Positions 52,374 to 61,167 of a stretch of DNA of 64,000 nucleotides are shown here, piece after piece. Source of the stretch: Anatilimnocola floriformis (GTDB lineage: Bacteria > Planctomycetota > Planctomycetia > Pirellulales > Pirellulaceae); assembly GCF_024256385.1 (NCBI RefSeq), contig NZ_JAMLFW010000001.1:4960001-5024000 (forward strand), written 5' to 3'. Both the position numbers and the translations under genes were made by a program. The notes beneath the pieces are model-generated. The model ran no database searches and was not told the origin of the DNA. It saw nothing but the letters and a program-made list of their open reading frames with translations. The number at the start of each line of letters is the position of its first letter. Position 1 is the first letter of the stretch.

Positions 52374-52925
52374 GTTTCGTACCTGTTCCCAAAGATGATG
52401 GATTGACTCGCGGCAACACCCAATCGCACAGCGAGCAAACAAACTGCCGAGGTGAAAGCAATCTTACTGGAAGAGCGATAGCAAAATCAACGAAGTTGGC
52501 AAGAAGCACACCGATCTTAGCAATGTGATCGCTCGAGATACGAAAAGTACTCGTTCACATCGTTAAAATTGGTGCAAATCTGGCTGCGGCTCTTCAGACG
52601 CAACACCGTCACCTGGCAACCCCCGACAACCCACTGTAGTTGGAGTTGGCGAAACCCCAGGCGGGCCGAACTGCTTTTCTCGCGCCCCAAGATCTCAGTC
52701 CAATCGACGGCCGCACGACCCACCCGAATAGGGCGTCGCTAGAGCGGCCAATGAATCAGACGAGCGGGGCGTGAGACGCACGAACCTGGCGGACGTGAGG
52801 GGATCACGCTCAATCTACATGCAGTTTTTCGTAACCACCGCCTCACTTTATTCCAGCACTGGAGGAAATCCGCCAGAAATTACGATTTCGTAATAATTTT
52901 ACGGGAAATTTTCCTGGACAGGCCG
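52374..52925. other. 552-nt gene-free region between the ExbB operon and the MORN-like gene
   Basis: Holds the ExbB operon promoter (52461-52490). The 52840-52920 part is AT-rich (ACGATTTCGTAATAATTTTA) and may include the terminator of the MORN-like gene. No coding frame or repeat recognised in the rest. Confidence 0.5.
52461..52490 (-). promoter_or_regulatory. Sigma-70-like promoter of the ExbB operon
   Basis: On the minus strand: TTGATT (52490-52485), 18-nt spacer, TAAGAT (52466-52461). Start near 52454, about 80 nt before the exbB ATG. Confidence 0.5.
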
Positions 52926-54365
52926 CTACGGCCCGAACCAACTGCGGGGTTCACTGCGGTATCCAAAGTGGAGGTTTTGCGGCGGAGAGAGGGGCCCCGG
53001 GGCGGTCCACGGCATGTCTTCCCAGCGCCGTACTAAGTAGATTCGATCGCCAAACTGCACACAGCGATAGCCACCTCGGTACAAGATGAGGCCGATTATG
53101 TCGCGGCGGCGGCGGCGGAACAGAACGTCGCCCAGTTTGCCTTCAAAGCTGAAGTAACTCTCTCCATCGCTGGCCGATCGATCAAATTCAATCGACGTGC
53201 CACGCAAAAGGTGAGCGAAGCAATCCCCAGCCAGCGATTCTTGGCTGCGGACCGGGATCACTTCATTCCACTCCTGCTCCTGCGAACTGCCGTGCGCGAA
53301 CTGAACGAGATCAATCCCCGTGGGATCCACAAACGGCGGCGTTGGATCAGCGGCTCGCGGCACCACCCAAAGCGAGCCATAGCGATAGTCAAAGCCGCAG
53401 CCTTCTTGAACCGCATACTCGCACAGGGCAGGAACTAGCCCTAAATGCTGGTCGTCAAACAATGCGATATCAATTGCGCGGTTCTCAAAATGGATCAGAA
53501 GTGGTTCCTTGATCGAGGAATTACTGGGAAAGCGAAAAAGCAACTTGTCGTCGCCTACGGTCCGGTAGAAACTCCACTCTCCTGCGGTTGCCTTCGATAG
53601 CCAGGCGGCAAGTTGCGGATCGCGTTGTTCATGCAGCCAATTCCAAAACTGCTCCACCAGCGGTTCGCCGTTCCAAGTCACGATCTCGTGGTTCACGTAC
53701 TCAGCTGTGTTCAACAGCTCGCCATTCACCGTTTGCCAAGTAGTTCGGCCGTGACGTTTGCCTTTTCGCCAATTGCTCGTGACAAGCACGTCCAAATCTC
53801 GGGGATAAAACTCTGAAAATAAGCTTCTGATTGGCTGTGCACTGGTAGGTTCGATGTACAGATCGAAATCCGGTGGTGTGAGCGTGCCGAAGTTGCACCG
53901 AGATTGCGACCGCCATTCGCCGGCAAATTCCCCTGCTTCATACTGGCCGACATATTCGCATTGACCGCCATAGCCCGAGCGAAACGGCCCATGCAACTTA
54001 TCGCCGAGATACGTTGCTTCGATGGCGAGCTTACCCTTCAAATCCCAAACTCGCCGCGGCCCGCACAATTGGCCGTCGTAGTAATTGGCCTCGTACCAGA
54101 CTTCGCCATTGCGCAGCGACTGTGACAAGCCATGCCGCACCGGCTTGCCCAGCCAATCGCGGTGATAAGTCACGCGGCGCTCAAAGACCGTGGTCGTCGA
54201 AGCGCCCGTGTCATCGCCAATCGATTGATAGGCAAAATCCCTCTCGACCCAAGGCCAGCGATAAATGGTCAGCCCGACTCCCACGGCTGCCATCAAAAGC
54301 AAGATCATCCGCAAACTAAATTGCAGTCGAAACCGCCGCGGACGTGGGAGAGGAAGCTCGCTCAT
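52926..54365 (-). CDS. MORN-like repeat membrane-anchored protein
   Basis: 479 residues. N-terminal TM (LQFSLRMILLLMAAVGVGLTIY) of the type that starts many planctomycete proteins. Then MORN-like repeats: EANYYDGQLCGPRRVWDLKGKLAIEATYLGDKLHGPFRSGYGG, EYVGQYEAGEFAGEWRSQSRCN. The C-terminal 200 residues show no known fold. The YwqK family of MORN-like repeats is the nearest match. Function unknown; the anchor suggests a surface or periplasmic role. It lies 42 nt downstream of the ATP-grasp gene, perhaps co-transcribed. Confidence 0.78.
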   Translation of the reverse strand: MSELPLPRPRRFRLQFSLRMILLLMAAVGVGLTIYRWPWVERDFAYQSIGDDTGASTTTVFERRVTYHRDWLGKPVRHGLSQSLRNGEVWYEANYYDGQLCGPRRVWDLKGKLAIEATYLGDKLHGPFRSGYGGQCEYVGQYEAGEFAGEWRSQSRCNFGTLTPPDFDLYIEPTSAQPIRSLFSEFYPRDLDVLVTSNWRKGKRHGRTTWQTVNGELLNTAEYVNHEIVTWNGEPLVEQFWNWLHEQRDPQLAAWLSKATAGEWSFYRTVGDDKLLFRFPSNSSIKEPLLIHFENRAIDIALFDDQHLGLVPALCEYAVQEGCGFDYRYGSLWVVPRAADPTPPFVDPTGIDLVQFAHGSSQEQEWNEVIPVRSQESLAGDCFAHLLRGTSIEFDRSASDGESYFSFEGKLGDVLFRRRRRDIIGLILYRGGYRCVQFGDRIYLVRRWEDMPWTAPGPLSPPQNLHFGYRSEPRSWFGP

Positions 54366-54407
54366 GGCCGCGCATTGTAAGGCCCTGCGATTGCGATGCG
54401 AAACTCG

Positions 54408-55292
54408 TCAACCGAATCGCTCAGCTAACGAGCGATAGAAATCACGGCAATCCAAGCCCGGTGGCAGCCCGCAACAGCCGCCGTCGCCCGTCTCGAGCAA
54501 AAAACATTCGCCACTCTCTGTAACCGCGCAGTCGGCCATGAAGAAGGGAGATGAAAAACACTCTCCCAATTTGTCGAACCGTGCGAAATCCGTGAACGAA
54601 CCGCCATAATATCCGTAGGGCTCACTGAAGACTCGTTTGCCGCAGAGGAAAATCATTCGGTATTCCTCGCAGCACTCTTCGCCAAAGGGATCGAGCCCGA
54701 GAGAACGGAGTCGCACGAGTGGCCGAACAACTAACCCCGTTTCGAAACGATCGGCGCGGTACTCACGCAACTCGGCGATCGTCTGCGCAAACTGCTTGAG
54801 GGTTCCCGGCCGCGGAACAACACATCCTCGCGGCCAGATTTCTTTGGCTGATTTGACGTAGTCTTTGAGGAAATACGGTGGCGCAGACATTGCGCTGGCC
54901 TGCCTGCGAACTTCGCTTGGATCGAGCGACGTCGACGTAACCGCAGGCAGCGAAATGTCGCGGATACGCGGGAAGAACTGACCAAAAAGTTGCGTTTGCT
55001 CGAACTGCTCCGGCGTTGTGACGAGCCGAACGCCGCGATCCACGAGACCGCCGTGAAGCATCGCGTACTCTCGCGGCTTCAGTGTGCCACCGCGGTAGAC
55101 GCCGATTGACTTCGCCTGAGGAGACGTCTTTTGAAACGCACCTCGCAAATCACCTCGCTGCAGTGCTGGTAAATCGAATGTGGTGAATGAAATACCTAGA
55201 TCATCACAAGCCAAGCACTCTTTGAGAAACCTCGAATCGGGCAACACCTGAGAGTCTGCAGAGCAGGGAAAAACCACTAGCAAACTTCGCAT
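54408..55292 (-). CDS. ATP-grasp (DUF4343-type) protein
   Basis: 294 residues from ATG 55292 (MRSLLVVFPCSADS); the frame extends to TTG 55334. N-terminal DUF4343-like part: FTTFDLPALQRGD, SIGVYRGGTLKPREYAMLHGGLVDRGVRLV. ATP-grasp core: YFLKDYVKSAKEIWPRG with the ATP-binding Lys, GLVVRPLVRLRSL, EEYRMIFLCGKRV, and Asp-Glu-type DCAVTESGECFLLETGDGG. Such enzymes join carboxyl and amine groups using ATP; the substrate is unknown. No biosynthesis gene is nearby. Sits before the MORN-like gene. Confidence 0.83.
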   Translation of the reverse strand: MRSLLVVFPCSADSQVLPDSRFLKECLACDDLGISFTTFDLPALQRGDLRGAFQKTSPQAKSIGVYRGGTLKPREYAMLHGGLVDRGVRLVTTPEQFEQTQLFGQFFPRIRDISLPAVTSTSLDPSEVRRQASAMSAPPYFLKDYVKSAKEIWPRGCVVPRPGTLKQFAQTIAELREYRADRFETGLVVRPLVRLRSLGLDPFGEECCEEYRMIFLCGKRVFSEPYGYYGGSFTDFARFDKLGECFSSPFFMADCAVTESGECFLLETGDGGCCGLPPGLDCRDFYRSLAERFG

Positions 55293-55819
55293 TGTTTCGT
55301 GAGTCACTTTGTCAAAAAACTTGACTACATACAATACATTTGTATAGTTATCATTGAGACGCGCGTACGTCTCCTCTTTGGCAATTTGGTGAAATCATCC
55401 TTCCCGCAACCATGCGCCGATCGCACTAAAGTGACGCGAGGGTTGTCGGAAGTGTTGTGACAACGCCGCGAAACTGTTGTGGCCGAAATGCCGAAAAATA
55501 ATGGTTACGGCAGCAGCGACTACGGCAAGTGATTGACAGCGAAAGAGTTGCCGAAGGCCAACGACTCGCAAGAAGAGCACAACACGAAGCTGGCAACTGT
55601 TGTGAAGTTACCACAGAATTGCGGCACTTATTGTGCGCAAGTAATGAACAGACCAGCAGTTACAAGAGTCGCAATTACTGCGCACAACTGTTGTATATTC
55701 GCAAGCGAAAGAATCGCAAGGGGAACGTGAAATTTGAGGAACGCGGCGCTCGGCTCCCCGTGAGTGCACGGGGCGAGGGAGTTTTTCTTCCCCAGCCCCT
55801 AGTTCCCAACCCCCAGCCC
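55293..55819. other. 527-nt region upstream of the ATP-grasp gene with repeats
   Basis: AACTGTTGTG occurs at 55472-55481 and 55595-55604, with AACTGTTGTA at 55686-55695, a palindrome GTTGTGACAAC at 55454-55464, and an inverted repeat TTGTGCGCAAGTAA / TTACTGCGCACAA (55631-55644, 55675-55687). The clustering suggests a DNA-binding region or a small repetitive element. No protein gene. Confidence 0.6.
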
Positions 55820-57331
55820 CTAATCCCTCGCCTTGCTGATCAACTGAATAAACTCAGCATTGGTCTTATACCGGCCGAGTTGCTTGGTCAGCTGCTCCAT
55901 GGCATCGACAGGATTCATCGACGACAGGGTACGGCGAAGCATGGTGATGGCGTGGAGCAAGTCCGGCGGCAGCAGCAGTTCTTCACGGCGGGTGCCCGAT
56001 TGCTGCACGTCGATCGCGGGGAAGACCCGGCGCTCAGCGAGCTTGCGATCGAGGACCAGTTCCATGTTGCCCGTGCCTTTGAACTCCTGAAAGATCGCGT
56101 CGTCCATCTTGCTGTTCGTTTCGATGAGCGCGGTTCCCATGATGGTGACCGAGCCCCCTTCTTCGAACGCACGAGCCGTCGCAAAGAGCTTCTTCGGAAT
56201 GTCCATCGCGCGAGTACCGAGACCGCCCGATTGAATGCCGTCGCCCCGCTTGTTGCCGACGTACTTGTTGAACGCTCGCGCCAGACGCGTGATCGAATCG
56301 AGCAACACGAAGACGTCTTGCCCCATTTCGGCGAGTCGCTTGCAGCGCTCGATGACGATCTGAGCCAGACGAACGTGACTTTCGATGTCGTTGTCGAGAC
56401 TGCTCGCGACAACTTCACCCTTCACGTTCCGCTTCATATCGGTGACTTCTTCCGGCCGTTCGTCAATCAGCAGAATGAACTGCTTCACGTCGGGGAAGTT
56501 TTGCGTCATCGCAGCGCTGGCATGTTGCAGCAGAATCGTCTTACCGCTGCGGGGCGGAGCGACGATCAGTGCGCGTTGCCCGCGGCCGAGCGGAGTGAGC
56601 AAGTCCATCACCCGCGTGGTAAGCGGCGTGGCGCCAGTCTCGAGATAGAACCACTTGTCGGGATTGATCGGCGTCTTTTGGTCGAAGTTTTTGACCTTGA
56701 GATACTCTTCCGGCTCCATGCCGTCGACTTCGGTGATCTCGCGCAGTCGTGGGCCTTGCTGCTTGCGAGCTGGCTGCACGGTGCCTTTGATGATCACACC
56801 TTCGCGAAGACCGAAGCGCTCGATCATCGTGCCAGGCACAAATGGATCGCTGCGTTCGCGGGAGTACATGTTCTCGACGCCACGCAGAAAGCCGTAGCCG
56901 TTCGGGTGCATCTCGAGCAGGCCAGAACCTTGCTCAAGAACTTGTTCGACCGCAGGAGGATTGGGATAGAGATTGCCGCTCGGCCCGCCATTGGCGCCCG
57001 CACCCTGGAAGCCGCCATCGGGAGCTGCTTCGCCGCCGAAGGGGACTTCGCCATTCTGGGCGAATTCATCTTCCGGCCGGCGCTCGCCGCCCTCACCGAC
57101 AGGCCCCTGGCCCGGACCACCGGGGCCGCCTTGGCCTTGCGGGCGCCGACGACGACGCGGTCGGCCACCGCCGCCGCCACCGTAGCCATTGCCGCCGCCT
57201 TGACCACCACCGTAGTGTCCACCGCCCCCTCCGCCGCCACCGTAGCCATCGCGATCGCGATACCCACTGTAGCCGCCGCCTTGGCCGCCTCGGCCACCCG
57301 AACCTCGGGGACGGAACTTCTTCTTACCCAT
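55820..57331 (-). CDS. rho: Transcription termination factor Rho with RGG-rich head
   Basis: 503 residues from ATG 57331. Residues 1-80 are a disordered Gly/Arg/Tyr-rich head (GSGGRGGQGGGYSGYRDRDGYGGGG ... RPRRRRRPQGQGG), which replaces the N-terminal helical domain of typical Rho. Then the cold-shock RNA-binding domain (GLLEMHPNGYGFLRG) and the RecA-like motor: Walker A IVAPPRSGKTILLQ, Walker B FVLLDSITRLARAFN, Q- and R-loop region GGLGTRAMDIPKKLFATARAFEEGGSVTIMGTAL, ending RYKTNAEFIQLIS. It releases RNA polymerase from transcripts. The gene-free kilobase upstream could hold its regulatory leader. Confidence 0.96.
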   Translation of the reverse strand: MGKKKFRPRGSGGRGGQGGGYSGYRDRDGYGGGGGGGGHYGGGQGGGNGYGGGGGGRPRRRRRPQGQGGPGGPGQGPVGEGGERRPEDEFAQNGEVPFGGEAAPDGGFQGAGANGGPSGNLYPNPPAVEQVLEQGSGLLEMHPNGYGFLRGVENMYSRERSDPFVPGTMIERFGLREGVIIKGTVQPARKQQGPRLREITEVDGMEPEEYLKVKNFDQKTPINPDKWFYLETGATPLTTRVMDLLTPLGRGQRALIVAPPRSGKTILLQHASAAMTQNFPDVKQFILLIDERPEEVTDMKRNVKGEVVASSLDNDIESHVRLAQIVIERCKRLAEMGQDVFVLLDSITRLARAFNKYVGNKRGDGIQSGGLGTRAMDIPKKLFATARAFEEGGSVTIMGTALIETNSKMDDAIFQEFKGTGNMELVLDRKLAERRVFPAIDVQQSGTRREELLLPPDLLHAITMLRRTLSSMNPVDAMEQLTKQLGRYKTNAEFIQLISKARD

Positions 57332-58338
57332 GCTTCACCACAGAATTGCGAAAAACCAAGTCCAATTGTTATTGCTGCGAATACGAGGATGCCGCGTACT
57401 CGATAAGAGGTACGCGAGTATTGTTCACGTATTCGGCAGGCAAAATGGCAGAAATCCTAGCCACTTGCCCAGCGCTATTGCTGTGAATGCACAGAGCCAG
57501 GGTCTGAAACACCAAGGCCGTGAATGCACAGGCTGTGCTTCGCCAGTGCGGCGAAATATCGTAGGCGTCAGTTCGACTTCGCCCAAAAACAGTCTGCAAA
57601 AAACAGTCCGGCAGGCACACCTGAAAGCTTCGGCCGTTGCCGAACTCTCCCTTGCTCTGTCACCCAAAACCGGCGACCCATTCATCTCATCGCCGAGGAG
57701 GCACGCTTGGTTGCATGCGGGAGGTCGGCGAGTGAGGTTTTCAACCAGATGTTGCTGCAGGATCAGCGGGGAGGCGAATGCGGCGATCGTAAGCGCCGGT
57801 CATGCGCGGCCGGAGGGCCGGTCAGCAAGATTTCGTCGAAACGGTTGGGTAAGTCCGTCTGCTTGGGTGACGTTCAGGGTGGTCGCAATCGCTGCGACCG
57901 TAGGGGAGAGAAGCGCTCTGGCTATCGTTTCTAAGGTGCTGTGGAGAACCCCGGAAACTGCAACCGTCGCAACGCTTGTCGTAACAAGCCGCCGCAACAA
58001 AGAGGACCGCTTACAAGTGAGACAGAAGTCGATCTATCGCGAATCTTATTAAAGTGTTCGGACATGTCAAGCCTGGAGTAGAGCTAAACAGGCAGAAATT
58101 GAGGAAAACTTGTCGAAACAGGTAAGTTTTCTGCCGGCTACGCCGTATTTTTCGGTGTTTCATACAAAAGGCGGCTGCGCTGGATGCCTGAGGCGCTGGT
58201 CAGGGAATTGCCGCCATTCCTGCGCTGCCGGCTTCAGCTTATGGCCGCGTCTTGTTCCGCCTTCGACTATGATTTCTATTGAATGCTGAGCGGCCTCACT
58301 CGGCTGCTTCCCGCCTTACTCCCGCCCGAAAGTTACCG
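57332..58338. other. About 1 kb gene-free region between rho and DUF1549 gene
   Basis: No frame with protein-like sequence. It contains a direct repeat GTGAATGCACAG at 57483-57494 and 57520-57531, the first copy within the near-palindrome CTGTGAATGCACAG, and a TACTCG / CGAGTA stem near 57395-57420. Since rho is read leftward, most of this would be rho leader or promoter DNA. A remnant of a lost gene is also possible. Confidence 0.5.
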
Positions 58339-61167
58339 ATGGTTTTCTGGTTGCGACATTCGTTGTCCTGCGCGTTTGGGATCCTGGCGGTGATCTCGGG
58401 CGCAGCTCTCGCCGATGAACCGAAGGCCACGCCTGAGCAAGAACGGTTCTTCGAAGAAAAAGTCCGTCCCGTCCTGGCCACCAAATGCTGGGAATGCCAC
58501 GGCACCAAGAAACAGGAAAGTGGTCTGCGACTCGATTCGCGGGCCAGCATCCTGAAAGGCGGCGACAGCGGCAAGCCCGCCGCTCTGGCCGGCGATGCTG
58601 ACAAGAGCCTGATGATCGAAGCGCTGCACCATCGCGGCGACGTGCAAATGCCGCCGGAAACAAAGCTGCCGGAAGGCGAGATTGCCGCGATCACTGATTG
58701 GGTGAAACAAGGTCTACCTTGGCCCGCCGGTTCTGCCTCAGCGAGCCTAGCACTGACTGCCGTCCAGCGAGCAGCCGCCGATCGGCAATCGCATTGGGCG
58801 TACCAACCTGTGTCGCCACCCGCGGTTCCTGCCAATGTCGGCGGCTATCACACCAACGGTCCTCTCGATGCATTCGTCGCCGCCAAGTTGCAAGCTGCCA
58901 AGCTCACACAGTCGCCCGAAGCCGATCGCCGCACACTGCTGCGTCGGTTATCGTTCGATCTCATCGGCCTGCCCGCGACCAGCGAAGAAGTAATGGCCTT
59001 TGAACAAGATGCCGCTCCCGATGCCTATGAACGCCAAGTCGATCGCCTGCTCGCTTCGCCGCAACTCGGCGCTCGCTGGGGTCGGCATTGGCTCGATGTT
59101 GCTCGCTATGCCGACACGCGCGGCTATGCGTTTCAAAAGGATCGCCGTTATCCGTATGCGTACACGTACCGCGATTACGTCATCGATTCGATGAATCGCG
59201 ACTTGCCCTACGATCAATTCATCCGCGAGCAACTAGCCGCCGACCAACTGCAACTCGGCGACAACAAAAAGCCCCTCGCTGCGCTCGGCTTTCTGACAAC
59301 GGGCCGCCGCTTCAACAACCGCAACGATGACATCGACGACCAGATCGATGCCGTGACCCGTGGCATTCTCGGCCTGACGGTTGCGTGCGCCCGCTGTCAC
59401 GATCACAAGTTCGACGCGATCCCCGCCGAGGACTACTACTCGCTGTACGGTGTGTTTGCGAGCATCGAAGAACCCAACGAACTCCCCCTCATCGCCCAAC
59501 CGCAGGAATCCGAAGCATTCCAGGCCTTCGAAGCCGAACTCAACAAACGCCGCACCACGATGAACGATTTCATCGCGGCCAAACATCGCGAAACCATCGA
59601 CAAGTCGCGGCAACAAACGGCGGACTATCTCGCCCGAATCGCCGCCGGTGATCGCAACGTTTTGCTCGAGAAGCTGACGTTCCTCTCGCTCGATCCCAAG
59701 GATCTCCGCCAGCCGCTGGTCGATCGCTGGAAGAAGTTTCTCGCCGAGCGGACCACGAACAACGAGCACGCACTCTGGGGCTTGTGGCAGGAATTGCTCG
59801 CGCTGAAGGACACCGATTTCGCCGCCGAAGCGCCGAAGGTGATCGAACGTTTTGCGCAGCGCCCCGAGGGTGTCGAAAAAGGACAGTTCAATCCGCTGCT
59901 GAAGGCTGCAATCACGGCTGAGCAACCGGCGACGCGAATGGACGTGCCGCGGATCTACGGCAAGTTGCTCGTAGCGACCCTCGGTCCGTGGAAAGACGCC
60001 GGCAGCAATGACGAAGCGATCAATAAGCTCGATGCCGCTCAGCAGCAATTGGCCCGCGTGCTCGTCGCCAAAGAAAGCCCAACCGATTTGCCGGCGACTG
60101 ACACACGCAACTTCCTGAATCGTGCCGATCGCAATCAGCTCGATGGCTTGCAGAAAAAAGTGCAAGAGTTCGAAGCCTCGTCCCCCGTCGCTCCGCCGCG
60201 AGCGATGGTGGTCTACGACAAAAAACAGCTTTACGATCCGAAGGTATTCATCCGCGGCAACCAGGCCCGCCCTGGCAAGCCAGTGCCGCGGCAGTTCCTG
60301 CTCGTCATGAATTCCGCCGAACAGCGTCAGCCGTTCAAGCAAGGGAGCGGCCGCAAAGAACTCGCCGATGCCCTGGTTTCGCCCAGCAATCCGCTCACCG
60401 CGCGCGTGCTGGTCAACCGCGTCTGGATGAATCACTTCGGCGAACCGATCGTCAACACACCGAGCGACTTCGGCATTCGTACCGAAGCGCCGCCGCTGCA
60501 AAACGCTCTCGATTGGCTCGCCGCCGAGTTGCCCACTCATGGTTGGTCGATGAAAGACCTCCACCGGCAGATCGTCACCTCGGCCGCTTATCGGCAACAA
60601 AGCAACGATCGCGCCGATGCCCACCAGATCGATCCCGAGAACCGCCTACTGTGGCGCATGAATCGCCGGCGCCTCGAATGGGAACCCCTTCGCGACAACC
60701 TGCTCGCTGTCTCTGGCCGGCTCGATCTCGCGATCCACGGCAAGAGCGTCGAACTCACCAAGGCCCCCTTCCCGCGCCGCCGCAGCGTCTACGGCAGCCT
60801 CGATCGCCAGGACGTGCCGAACCTGTTCCGTGTGTTCGACATCGCCAGCCCCGACTCCAGCAGCCCGCGTCGGCCGCGCACCACCGTTCCGCAGCAAGCC
60901 CTCTTCCTGATGAACAGCCCGTTCGTCGTCGAGCAAGCGCAAGCACTTGCTCAACGTCCGGAAGTGACAGCCGCCGAAAACAACTCCGATAAAATTCAAT
61001 CGCTCTATCGCCTGGTCTTCGGCCGCGCGGCTGACGACGAAGAACGCAAGATCGCCGAACAATTCCTCAGTTCTACTCCGCCAGCCGGCGAAGGCGTGAA
61101 ACTGAATCCACTCGAACAATTGGCTCAGCTGTTGTTGCTGACGAACGAGTTTACGTATGTCGATTAA
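58339..61167 (+). CDS. PSCyt1-DUF1549-DUF1553 secreted protein
   Basis: 942 residues from ATG 58339; a TTG at 58279 would add an implausible extension in front of the signal peptide (LRHSLSCAFGILAVISGAALA). The cytochrome-like PSCyt1 region has ATKCWECHGTKKQESGLRLDSRASILKGG. DUF1549 follows from about 175 (LDAFVAAKLQAAKLTQSPEADRRTLLRRLSFDLIGLPAT ... RWGRHWLDVARYADTRGY), and DUF1553 from about 690 (ELADALVSPSNPLTARVLVNRVWMNHFGEPIV ... GRLDLAIHGKS). Large families of such proteins are specific to Planctomycetota and Verrucomicrobiota. The role is unknown, perhaps in redox or glycan processing. It overlaps the next gene by 11 nt. Confidence 0.93.
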   Translation: MVFWLRHSLSCAFGILAVISGAALADEPKATPEQERFFEEKVRPVLATKCWECHGTKKQESGLRLDSRASILKGGDSGKPAALAGDADKSLMIEALHHRGDVQMPPETKLPEGEIAAITDWVKQGLPWPAGSASASLALTAVQRAAADRQSHWAYQPVSPPAVPANVGGYHTNGPLDAFVAAKLQAAKLTQSPEADRRTLLRRLSFDLIGLPATSEEVMAFEQDAAPDAYERQVDRLLASPQLGARWGRHWLDVARYADTRGYAFQKDRRYPYAYTYRDYVIDSMNRDLPYDQFIREQLAADQLQLGDNKKPLAALGFLTTGRRFNNRNDDIDDQIDAVTRGILGLTVACARCHDHKFDAIPAEDYYSLYGVFASIEEPNELPLIAQPQESEAFQAFEAELNKRRTTMNDFIAAKHRETIDKSRQQTADYLARIAAGDRNVLLEKLTFLSLDPKDLRQPLVDRWKKFLAERTTNNEHALWGLWQELLALKDTDFAAEAPKVIERFAQRPEGVEKGQFNPLLKAAITAEQPATRMDVPRIYGKLLVATLGPWKDAGSNDEAINKLDAAQQQLARVLVAKESPTDLPATDTRNFLNRADRNQLDGLQKKVQEFEASSPVAPPRAMVVYDKKQLYDPKVFIRGNQARPGKPVPRQFLLVMNSAEQRQPFKQGSGRKELADALVSPSNPLTARVLVNRVWMNHFGEPIVNTPSDFGIRTEAPPLQNALDWLAAELPTHGWSMKDLHRQIVTSAAYRQQSNDRADAHQIDPENRLLWRMNRRRLEWEPLRDNLLAVSGRLDLAIHGKSVELTKAPFPRRRSVYGSLDRQDVPNLFRVFDIASPDSSSPRRPRTTVPQQALFLMNSPFVVEQAQALAQRPEVTAAENNSDKIQSLYRLVFGRAADDEERKIAEQFLSSTPPAGEGVKLNPLEQLAQLLLLTNEFTYVD

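Noticed and set aside
55529-57406. 625-residue plus-strand frame opposite rho
   Set aside because: Shadow of rho; the rho frame has full domain match.
57800-58000. 66-residue minus-strand frame with a hydrophobic start (MLRRLVTTSVATVAVSGVL)
   Set aside because: No ribosome site, TTG-type start and no family; it might be a leader peptide but cannot be supported.
57330-58052. 240-residue plus-strand open frame upstream of the DUF1549 gene
   Set aside because: Amino-acid composition is rich in Arg/Ser/Cys without domain or ribosome site, and no third-position pattern; treated as chance.
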